From the NCBI GenBank assembly GCA_041618535.1, contig JBFKFP010000091.1, forward strand, positions 1 through 11,067: a DNA stretch of 11,067 nt, in the 5' to 3' direction. Shown one piece after another: positions 5,627 through 11,067 of the stretch; the first letter of the stretch is position 1; the number at the start of each line of letters is the position of its first letter. The notes under the pieces were generated by a model. The model was not told where the DNA came from, ran no database searches, and was given only the letters and a program-made list of their open reading frames with translations. Origin of the DNA: SHLJ01 sp041618535. Its GTDB lineage: Bacteria; Bacteroidota; Bacteroidia; Flavobacteriales; Flavobacteriaceae. The position numbers and the translations under genes are program-made.

Positions 5627-6349
5627 TTAAATGAGATCAAAAATGCTATCGACAGCAGGGTAACGTTCGGCTGTAAAGCCCTCTCCATATTCGGTTCCGA
5701 TCAATCTGCCCATGTCCCTGGCCCGATATTTTATGCTGTCGGTAAAATTCTTGCTTGAAATAGGGGTTTCAGGTTCTTTGCTTTTCGGGTCAAAGAACTG
5801 CGATTTATAGGCCATGACCGCTTCCATTTTCTTTTCAATAAATCCGCTGACATCAACCACAAAATCAGGTTCGAGATTCTTCCATTGAATATAGTGGTAA
5901 ACTTGTTTCGGCCTCCAGGGGTCCTGCCAGCCATCGCTGTCCTCATCCATGGTATCCACTTTAAGCAGTCCGCTCAAAAAACAGGAATCACTTACCAACT
6001 GGCTTCCTTTAGCATGATCGATATGCCTGTCATGAACTGCATTACACAAAACGATCTCCGGCTGATACCGCCTGATGATCTTGATCAGTTCAATTTGATG
6101 GTGTTTGTCGTTTACAAGAAACCCATCTGCAAACTCCATATTAAGCCTGACGGAAACTCCCAGGATCTTCGCTGCCTGTTCAGCCTCAACATCTCTTGTT
6201 TCTGCCGTTCCTCTTGTTCCTAATTCGCCACGGGTCAGGTCTATGATTCCCACTTTTTTACCTTTGGAAATCTCCTTGGCCAGGGTCCCGCTGCACCCTA
6301 ATTCAACATCGTCCGGATGAGATCCGAAGGCAAGAATATCTAATTTCAT
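5627..6349 (-). CDS. bshB1: Bacillithiol biosynthesis deacetylase BshB1
   Basis: A 240-aa cytoplasmic PIG-L/LmbE-type zinc deacetylase. It opens with LAFGSHPDDVELGC: His11 and Asp14 are zinc ligands and Asp13 is the catalytic base. The third ligand is His112 in HDRHIDH. GELGTRGT (41-48) and the YKSQF segment near the C-terminus are typical of the BshB1 subgroup, and the length is normal for it. The enzyme removes the acetyl group from GlcNAc-malate to give GlcN-malate, the step before cysteine addition in bacillithiol synthesis. Bacillithiol is a low-molecular-weight thiol used for redox buffering in Firmicutes and many Bacteroidota. bshA and bshC are not in the window. Transcription is away from the SLC13 gene. 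The tRNA-His promoter begins 17 bp downstream of its stop. Confidence 0.93.
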   Translation of the reverse strand: MKLDILAFGSHPDDVELGCSGTLAKEISKGKKVGIIDLTRGELGTRGTAETRDVEAEQAAKILGVSVRLNMEFADGFLVNDKHHQIELIKIIRRYQPEIVLCNAVHDRHIDHAKGSQLVSDSCFLSGLLKVDTMDEDSDGWQDPWRPKQVYHYIQWKNLEPDFVVDVSGFIEKKMEAVMAYKSQFFDPKSKEPETPISSKNFTDSIKYRARDMGRLIGTEYGEGFTAERYPAVDSIFDLI

Positions 6350-6373
6350 AAGACCTTTTCAATATTATGGAGG

Positions 6374-6381
6374 CAAAGGTA
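6374..6381 (-). promoter_or_regulatory. -7 element of bshB1
   Basis: TACCTTTG on the minus strand is an exact match to TAnnTTTG, 24 nt before the bshB1 start. No TTTG or TTG is found at the usual 19-21 nt distance, and there is no FNR-like dyad at the -41 position. It therefore differs from the class-II-like promoters elsewhere in the window. Confidence 0.45.
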
Positions 6382-6448
6382 TTAAAAAAGACGCTGATGA
6401 ATGAAGATTTTTGATTACGCACACGTTTTCGTATGATGATTTTTATAC

Positions 6449-6481
6449 TTTTATCACTCTTTTCTTATGAATGTGATAAAA
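6449..6481. promoter_or_regulatory. 9-bp inverted repeat TTTTATCAC-N15-GTGATAAAA
   Basis: Perfect arms at 6449-6457 and 6473-6481 with a 15-nt spacer, in the divergent bshB1/SLC13 intergenic region. They lie upstream of the FNR-like site. The centre-to-centre distance to that site is 43.5 bp. It could bind a dimeric regulator with widely spaced half-sites, or form a hairpin. No regulator can be named. Confidence 0.45.
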
Positions 6482-6501
6482 CTTCTGAAGGCCTGCAAAA
6501 T

Positions 6502-6545
6502 ATGATGAAAATCATGACAATTAAAGGCATTCCAAATTAATTTTA
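6502..6545 (+). promoter_or_regulatory. FNR-like promoter of the SLC13-pckA unit
   Basis: ATGATGAAAATCAT (6502-6515) is a perfect ATGAT-N4-ATCAT dyad matching eight of ten FNR half-site bases (TTGAT-N4-ATCAA). After 22 nt comes TAATTTTA (6538-6545), the same octamer as in the SQR-like promoter. The start codon follows 23 nt later. There is no TTTG at -33. The spacing is identical to the other two promoters of this type. Confidence 0.6.
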
Positions 6546-6568
6546 CCCTTTAAATTTTAAAGAAATCT

Positions 6569-8419
6569 ATGCTTGAAATCATGCTGGTCATTCTCATCGT
6601 CACCATTGCCCTCTTTGTCTGGGGCAAATACCCACCCGACGTTGTAGCACTGATCTCAATGCTGAGCCTTTTTGCCTTTGGAATCCTCGATCTGAGTGAG
6701 ACGCTCAGTGGTTTTAGCAATCCAACCGTAATCATGATAGCCAGCTTGTTCATTATAGGCGAAGGACTTTCAACCACTGGCTGGACAGCCCTCGCAGGTC
6801 AGAAATTGATGGAGTTTGCCAAAAATAAGGCTGCAAGACTACTGGTAATAGTAACCATGGGGTCAGGTTTGCTTTCTGGTTTTGTTAGCAATACGGGGAC
6901 CGTGGCCACGCTTTTACCTGTTACGATCTCGTCGGCGTGGAAGATTGGCATCCTGCCTTCCCAGGTGTTAATGCCGGTAGCTTTCGGTTCTAACACAGGC
7001 GGATTACTCACCCTCACCGGTACACCACCTAATATCATCGTCAGTAATGCACTTGCTGAATCGGGAAATTCTGGGTTTTCTTTCTTTGAATTTGCCTTGA
7101 TCGGTCTGCCGATGCTTATCGTTACCATTTTGTATTTCAGATATATAGGGTATAAACTCCTTCCGAAGAATCAAACTAACAATAAACCGGTGGACATCGA
7201 GACCACTGTTCATAAATGGATCGAAGCCTATAAACTTGAGAACGACTATTACAAATTACGGGTCCGTTCCCTCTCCCCTTTTATTAACACTCCGCTTTCC
7301 AAGTGGGAGTTGGAGAAAGAGTTTAACGTAACGGTTATCAGGATAAAGCGGCGTCACCCGAATGCCATGGCAGGAATACCTCCCTATATAGAGTTTCCGG
7401 AACCGGATACCATGATGTACTATCATGACATTTTAACGGTAAAAGGCGATACCAAAGGGATAAATGCCCTGATGATCAATTACCGCCTCGGCCTGCTTCC
7501 GAACAAGGCCACACCAGACGAGATGCGGCACAACCTGATCAACCAGGAAGTGGGGATGGCTGAGGTACTGGTGAATCCGAAGTCCTTGTTAGTGGGAAGG
7601 AAAGTTAAAATCGGGAATTTCTTTAAACGCTACGGAGTGCAACTACTTGCCGCCTCACGTAACAACAAGCCCCTGACCGACAGGGATATCCAGATCAAGG
7701 CCGGTGATGGATTCATCATCCGCGGAACCTGGGAGGATATTGAGAACCTTCAATCACAGTATGAGAACCTGGTAGTCTGCGGGAGTCCGGAGGGGCTTTC
7801 AAAAGATGTGCGAAACCTTACGCCAAAGTCATATATCGCCCTGGGAGCATTGATTTTAATGATTGTTTTACTTGTTCTAAATGTGGTCCCTGGTGCCATT
7901 GCAGCATTGATTTCAGCGGGAGTTGTACTGTTGTCGGGTGCTGTCCCGCTCGCTAAAACCTATAAAAGCATTAACTGGGTGAGCGTCATAATGATCGCAG
8001 CTATGATCCCCATGGGCCTTGCATTGCAAAAGACAGGACTGGCGCAGATGATGGCAAACGGACTGGTTAACAGCCTCGGATCCCTACATCCGGTTGTGCT
8101 GCTTGCTGGAGTGTTCATTCTAACTACGGGTTTTAGCCAGGTTATTAACAATTCGGCTACAGCAGTTCTTATGGCTCCGATAGTGATCCTGGCTGCAAGC
8201 ACACTTGACCTCTCGCCAAAACCGTTTATGATCACAGTAGCGGTGAGCGCGTCAACGGCATTCTTAACCCCTATCGGAACAACAACAAATGCAATGGTCC
8301 TTTCGGCAGGAGGATACAAATTCAAAGATTACGTGAAAGTAGGAGCTCCTCTTCTTCTGCTTTTCCTTACATTGATAATCCTGCTGGTTCCCGTAATCTG
8401 GCCATTTACAATTGAGTAA
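6569..8419 (+). CDS. SLC13 (DASS-type) permease with two TrkA_C/RCK_C domains
   Basis: A 616-aa inner-membrane transporter with hydrophobic helices in two halves (about 1-197 and 420-612). The first half carries SNT at 107-109 and again in GSNTGGLLTLTGTPPN (140-155). The second carries INNSATAVLMAP (526-537) and TPIGTTTNAMV (567-577). These are the repeated Ser-Asn-Thr and Pro-rich hairpin motifs that form the substrate and sodium sites of the family. Between the halves lies a soluble region with two TrkA_C-like domains (about 228-310 and 330-400), as in YfbS-type members. Such domains often bind ligands and gate transport. Substrates in the family include C4-dicarboxylates, citrate and sulfate; the sequence alone does not decide. 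pckA follows 16 bp downstream, which favours a carboxylate, by inference only. Confidence 0.9.
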   Translation: MLEIMLVILIVTIALFVWGKYPPDVVALISMLSLFAFGILDLSETLSGFSNPTVIMIASLFIIGEGLSTTGWTALAGQKLMEFAKNKAARLLVIVTMGSGLLSGFVSNTGTVATLLPVTISSAWKIGILPSQVLMPVAFGSNTGGLLTLTGTPPNIIVSNALAESGNSGFSFFEFALIGLPMLIVTILYFRYIGYKLLPKNQTNNKPVDIETTVHKWIEAYKLENDYYKLRVRSLSPFINTPLSKWELEKEFNVTVIRIKRRHPNAMAGIPPYIEFPEPDTMMYYHDILTVKGDTKGINALMINYRLGLLPNKATPDEMRHNLINQEVGMAEVLVNPKSLLVGRKVKIGNFFKRYGVQLLAASRNNKPLTDRDIQIKAGDGFIIRGTWEDIENLQSQYENLVVCGSPEGLSKDVRNLTPKSYIALGALILMIVLLVLNVVPGAIAALISAGVVLLSGAVPLAKTYKSINWVSVIMIAAMIPMGLALQKTGLAQMMANGLVNSLGSLHPVVLLAGVFILTTGFSQVINNSATAVLMAPIVILAASTLDLSPKPFMITVAVSASTAFLTPIGTTTNAMVLSAGGYKFKDYVKVGAPLLLLFLTLIILLVPVIWPFTIE

Positions 8420-8435
8420 AGAAAATAAATTCAAC

Positions 8436-10076
8436 ATGAATACCATGACTAAACAAACCACCAAACCGAAACGATCTGATTTTGAACGCTATGGCATCAA
8501 TGGTGCCTCGGTAAACTGGAACTGGACTCCTGAAAAATTACAGGCCGCGACGGTTGAAAAGGGTATGGGTCGTGAGTCTGCTAATGGAACTCTGGCAATA
8601 AATACAGGGAAATTCACCGGCAGGTCGCCTCAGGATCGTTTCCTGGTTAAGGATGAATACACTCGCGATAAAGTCTGGTGGGGAAAGATCAACAAACCGA
8701 TCTCACCTGAGAACTTCGACACATTATATAAGGAGGTTGTAACCTATATGTCGGGCAAAGAACTCTATGCACGTGATGCCTATGTCTGTGCCGATCCGAA
8801 ATATAAAATGAATGTTCGTACCATTACCGAATATCCATGGTCGAATATGTTCATTTACAATATGTTCTTAAGACTTGATCCGTCGGAAATGGAAGATTTT
8901 GAAGAAGAATGGCTGGTTCTGTGTGCACCGGGTTATTCACATCCAGATCCCTCCTCTGTAGGATTACGACAGGGCAATTTCTCTATTCTGAATTTCACCC
9001 GAAAAGTAGCACTGGTAGGGGGCTCAGCCTACACCGGTGAAATGAAAAAGGGTATTTTCTCAGCATTGAACATGATCCTTCCAACCGATAAGAAGGTGTT
9101 GCCAATGCACTGTTCCGCCAATGTTGGTGAAAAAGGCGATACCGCTGTTTTCTTCGGATTGTCCGGTACCGGTAAAACCACTCTTTCCGCAGATCCTAAT
9201 CGCAAACTGATAGGTGATGACGAGCATGGCTGGACTGCCGAGGATCGCATCTTTAATTTCGAAGGTGGTTGCTATGCCAAGGTGATCGACCTTACAGAGG
9301 AAAAGGAACCCGATATCTACAGGGCCATAAAGCCCGGAGCTATTCTGGAGAATGTAATTTTGAAGGATAACAACGAAGTGGATTATTTCGACAGCAGTAT
9401 CACTCAAAATACCAGGGTAAGCTATCCGATTTACCATATAGATAATATCCAGGATGCTTCCTATGCTGATAATCCTACCAATATCTTCTTCCTGACCTGT
9501 GACGCCTTTGGTGTACTACCCCCGGTTTCCAAACTGACTCCCGGACAGGCGGCTTACCACTTTATTTCAGGTTATACCGCTAAAGTGGCAGGTACCGAAG
9601 CCGGAATTACCGAGCCTGTACCGTCCTTCTCTGCCTGTTTCGGCGCACCGTTCATGCCGTTGCACCCAACGGTCTATGCTGAAATGCTCAGTAAGAAGAT
9701 GCAGGACGCGGGTGTGAGTGTCTGGCTGATCAACACAGGCTGGAGCGGCGGACCATATGGCACGGGCTCACGTATCAAACTGAAGTACACCAGAGCTATG
9801 ATCACGGCCATCCTTGAAGGCCAATTAGAAGATATGGAATTTGTACAACACCCGATATTCGGACTGTTTATGCCAACATCTTGTCCTGGTGTTCCTTCCG
9901 GGATCCTTGATCCGCTGAATACCTGGAAGAACAAGAGCAGGTATATAAGCAAATCGATCCAACTGGCGCACTCCTTCCATTTGAACTTCGAGAAGTTTGC
10001 CAACCAGGCCTCCCAGCAGATCATTGAAGGAGGACCGCTTATCGACGAGCACCATGTGCTTGATGAAAGAATATAG
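8436..10076 (+). CDS. pckA: Phosphoenolpyruvate carboxykinase (ATP)
   Basis: ATP-dependent PEPCK, 547 aa from the ATG at 8436. A TTG 24 nt upstream, or the ATG at 8445, are other possible starts; 8436 avoids overlap with the SLC13 stop. It interconverts oxaloacetate + ATP and PEP + CO2 + ADP in the cytoplasm. Motifs, numbered from 8436, are RSPQDRF (63-69, substrate-binding Arg) and YTGEMKKG (199-206, catalytic Lys). Next come MHCSANVGEKGD (metal-binding His), Walker A GLSGTGKTT (241-249) and the LIGDDEHGW metal-binding aspartates (about 261-262). The family-typical C-terminal block is present, and nothing is truncated. It probably shares the SLC13 transcript and ends at the hairpin terminator 18 nt downstream. 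In anaerobic Bacteroidota the enzyme can run towards oxaloacetate for succinate formation; elsewhere it serves gluconeogenesis. Confidence 0.97.
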   Translation: MNTMTKQTTKPKRSDFERYGINGASVNWNWTPEKLQAATVEKGMGRESANGTLAINTGKFTGRSPQDRFLVKDEYTRDKVWWGKINKPISPENFDTLYKEVVTYMSGKELYARDAYVCADPKYKMNVRTITEYPWSNMFIYNMFLRLDPSEMEDFEEEWLVLCAPGYSHPDPSSVGLRQGNFSILNFTRKVALVGGSAYTGEMKKGIFSALNMILPTDKKVLPMHCSANVGEKGDTAVFFGLSGTGKTTLSADPNRKLIGDDEHGWTAEDRIFNFEGGCYAKVIDLTEEKEPDIYRAIKPGAILENVILKDNNEVDYFDSSITQNTRVSYPIYHIDNIQDASYADNPTNIFFLTCDAFGVLPPVSKLTPGQAAYHFISGYTAKVAGTEAGITEPVPSFSACFGAPFMPLHPTVYAEMLSKKMQDAGVSVWLINTGWSGGPYGTGSRIKLKYTRAMITAILEGQLEDMEFVQHPIFGLFMPTSCPGVPSGILDPLNTWKNKSRYISKSIQLAHSFHLNFEKFANQASQQIIEGGPLIDEHHVLDERI

Positions 10077-10093
10077 ACCTAATCGTAATTAAC

Positions 10094-10121
10094 AAAAAGA
10101 GCGTTATTGGCGCTCTTTTTT
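10094..10121 (+). terminator. Rho-independent terminator of pckA
   Basis: AAAAAGAGCG (10094-10103), loop TTATTGG, CGCTCTTTTT (10111-10120). This is a perfect 10-bp stem whose right arm runs into a T tract, 17 bp after the pckA stop. The mirrored A-run means it could also work on the minus strand, but no minus-strand gene needs it here. Confidence 0.92.
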
Positions 10122-10161
10122 ATTTAGTAATATTAAGTTAGAACGGTTACATGTTTAATAT

Positions 10162-10183
10162 TATAGAATATTTTCTATATTTA
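10162..10183 (+). promoter_or_regulatory. Dyad and possible -7 element before the GIY-YIG gene
   Basis: TATAGAA-TATT-TTCTATA (10162-10179) is a perfect 7-bp inverted repeat. It overlaps TATATTTA (10176-10183), a one-mismatch -7-like octamer only 3 nt before the preferred start codon at 10187. If the octamer is real the mRNA would be nearly leaderless. The stretch is very AT-rich, so chance is possible. Confidence 0.3.
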
Positions 10184-10186
10184 AAA

Positions 10187-10477
10187 ATGATAAAAGCTTA
10201 TGTCTATCTACTTTCAAACAAGCATAATACCGTCCTTTACACCGGAGTTACCTCAAATCTTTATAAACGCATTCTTCAACATAAGGACAAATTCTATAAA
10301 GGTTTTACATCAAAGTATAACTGCGATAAACTAATTTATTTCGAAGAATACTTGAGCATTAAAGAAGCAATTTCGAGGGAAAAACAGATAAAAAATTACA
10401 GCAGAAAAAAGAAGAATGAATTGGTAAATTCAACTAATCCTCGGTGGGAAGATTTATTTTATTTCATGAATACCTAG
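10187..10477 (+). CDS. GIY-YIG nuclease-fold small protein
   Basis: A 96-aa single-domain protein from the ATG at 10187. An in-frame ATG at 10151 would add 12 residues that do not look like family sequence. The GIY motif appears as YVY (5-7) and the YIG motif as YTG (18-20). Both are followed by the conserved Arg28, His32 and a REKQIK segment with the likely catalytic Glu65. The family resembles the UvrC N-terminal and homing-endonuclease domain. Stand-alone copies of this size are common in Bacteroidota and are often found in several places per genome; their role is not settled (DNA repair or mobility). It ends with the usual NPRWEDLF tail and a few extra residues. It is visibly richer in A/T than its neighbours and sits just before REP-like repeats, which suggests acquisition or element association. 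Confidence 0.9.
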   Translation: MIKAYVYLLSNKHNTVLYTGVTSNLYKRILQHKDKFYKGFTSKYNCDKLIYFEEYLSIKEAISREKQIKNYSRKKKNELVNSTNPRWEDLFYFMNT

Positions 10478-10479
10478 GG

Positions 10480-10521
10480 GATTACGACGTCGTCCACATG
10501 AAGCGGACTCCTCGCAATGAC
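10480..10521 (-). repeat. REP-like inverted repeat, unit 1
   Basis: This has the outer form GATTaCGACGTCG...CTCGCAATGAC and is the same length (42 bp) as unit 3. The two match without gaps at both ends and differ mainly in the middle. The ends can pair (GCGA-type with TCGC-type), giving an imperfect hairpin. It starts 3 bp after the GIY-YIG stop. Confidence 0.7.
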
Positions 10522-10555
10522 ATCCGCTTAATCAACAAAACTTTTATTATATGAC

Positions 10556-10604
10556 GTCACTGCGAGCCGTGATTAGAGTATCTAATTCATGGCGTCGCAG
10601 TCTC
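10556..10604 (+). repeat. REP-like inverted repeat, unit 2 (opposite orientation)
   Basis: GTCACTGCGAG...CGTCGCAGTCTC is the reverse orientation of units 1 and 3, with matching compensating changes in both arms (ACTGCGA against TCGCAGT). The centre holds its own hairpin, ATTAGA-GTA-TCTAAT (10572-10586). Changes on both sides of the stem support a structure kept by selection. Confidence 0.7.
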
Positions 10605-10629
10605 CTCCAGAATAAAACGAATTACCTGA

Positions 10630-10671
10630 GATTGCGACGTCGTCATGCTACACATGATTCCTCGCAATGAC
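10630..10671 (-). repeat. REP-like inverted repeat, unit 3
   Basis: GATTGCGACGTCGTC...CCTCGCAATGAC. The stem ATTGCGA (10631-10637) pairs with TCGCAAT (10662-10668). It lies 150 bp from unit 1 in the same orientation. Together the three units fill most of the gene-free stretch 10478-10754; the rest of it shows only the dyad at 10715-10733. Confidence 0.75.
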
Positions 10672-10714
10672 TACGTGCACTGAAATAATAATTGGCAATA
10701 AGTACATTGAACCA

Positions 10715-10733
10715 GTAACTAACGACTAGTTAC
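10715..10733. repeat. 7-bp dyad within a CCAGTAACTA-type low-complexity stretch
   Basis: GTAACTA-ACGAC-TAGTTAC is a perfect inverted repeat, 21 bp downstream of the stop of the minus-strand PLP enzyme. On that strand it has no T-run after it, so it is not a convincing terminator. The surrounding words (AACCAGTAACTA, TAGTTACCAG) resemble degenerate short repeats. Confidence 0.4.
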
Positions 10734-10754
10734 CAGCTACTTGGAACTACTCAA

Positions 10755-11067
10755 TCAAACCGCATTGGCCTTAGCAACCGTCACCAGTGCCTGTTCGATG
10801 TCTGCCTCCAGGTCTCTCCGGCTTTCAATACCTGCCGAGAATCGGATCAGGTTATTTCCAATTCCCTGGTCGAGGCGCTCTTCCGGAGTAAGAAGGGCAT
10901 GTGAGGCCTCGGCAGGGAGAATAACCGTACTTTCAATTCCAGCCAGGCTCATTGAAGGCTTGATCATTTTCAAGGCTTTTAAAAAGGCCTTGGCATCGAT
11001 ACTGTCAACCAGGTCGAACGATAACATGGCGCCAAAACCTCTCATTTGAGCCAGGGCAATTTCGTGA
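10755..11067 (-). CDS. Cys/Met metabolism PLP-dependent enzyme, C-terminal part
   Basis: The minus-strand frame is open to the right edge, giving 103 codons plus a stop at 10755-10757; the N-terminus and the PLP-lysine region are outside the window. The visible part matches the C-terminal domain of the trans-sulfuration enzyme family. It shows MRGFGAMLSFDL, then SLAGIESTVILPAEASHA, then LIRFSAGIE and a final DLEADIEQAL helix. The usual family wording is GFGGMLSFEL, SLGGVESL and LIRLSVGIE. Members include cystathionine gamma-synthase, cystathionine beta/gamma-lyase, methionine gamma-lyase and O-acetylhomoserine sulfhydrylase. The C-terminal piece alone cannot separate them. The annotated ATG-like Met at 11043-11045 is internal, not the start. 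Confidence 0.88.
   Translation of the reverse strand, partial: HEIALAQMRGFGAMLSFDLVDSIDAKAFLKALKMIKPSMSLAGIESTVILPAEASHALLTPEERLDQGIGNNLIRFSAGIESRRDLEADIEQALVTVAKANAV

Noticed and set aside
8412..8435. TTG start for pckA adding eight residues
   Set aside because: It would overlap the SLC13 stop, uses a rare start, and adds a segment not needed by the family. The ATG at 8436 is simpler, though 8445 cannot be excluded.
10151..10186. Upstream ATG for the GIY-YIG protein
   Set aside because: The extra 12 residues (MFNIIEYFLYLK) precede the normal family start MIKAYVYLL and cover the AT-rich dyad and possible -7 element.
10741..11049. 102-codon plus-strand ORF at the right edge
   Set aside because: It is antisense to the PLP enzyme, whose minus-strand C-terminal motifs are clear and whose frame continues to the window edge.

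Overview
The window looks like chromosomal DNA of a Bacteroidota member, most likely a flavobacterium. The protein set supports this: a DUF3108 protein, a BshB1-type bacillithiol deacetylase, ATP-type PEPCK, a tandem-domain UspA and M28 lipoprotein-like peptidases. So do several promoters that fit the phylum's -33/-7 pattern (TTTG, about 19-21 nt, TAnnTTTG). The clearest is in front of tRNA-His, at 5580-5610. The species cannot be named from this sequence.

Layout. (1) 1-1679, minus strand: a universal stress protein (840-1679), then a sulfide:quinone-oxidoreductase-like flavoprotein that runs off the left edge. (2) 1854-4025, plus strand: a tight three-gene unit encoding a DUF3108 protein, a small three-helix membrane protein and an M28 zinc peptidase. 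A paralogous M28 lipoprotein peptidase follows at 4123-5184. (3) 5185-5487: no gene, but two 72-bp direct repeats and the terminator of a minus-strand tRNA-His (5488-5563). (4) 5627-6349, minus strand: bshB1. (5) 6569-10076, plus strand: an SLC13-type permease and pckA, 16 bp apart and probably one operon, closed by a strong hairpin terminator. (6) 10187-10477: a small AT-rich GIY-YIG protein, followed by about 260 bp of REP-like inverted repeats. (7) 10755 to the right edge, minus strand: the C-terminal part of a Cys/Met-metabolism PLP enzyme.

The most interesting signal is regulatory. Three separate promoters (the stress protein, the SQR-like flavoprotein, and the SLC13-pckA unit) each carry an FNR/CRP-like dyad, ATGA-N6-TCAT or a close variant. 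In each, exactly 22 bp separate the dyad from a TAnnTTTA -7-like octamer, so the two centres lie 33 bp apart, and no independent -33 TTTG is seen. That is the geometry of class-II activation. It suggests that stress protection, sulfide or quinone redox chemistry and C4/anaplerotic metabolism share an oxygen- or redox-responsive Crp/Fnr-family regulator. The regulator gene is not in the window.

No CRISPR array, integrase, transposase or phage gene was seen. Most of the window is ordinary core metabolism. The accessory-looking parts are the repeat stretches at 5253-5441 and 10480-10733 and the GIY-YIG gene.
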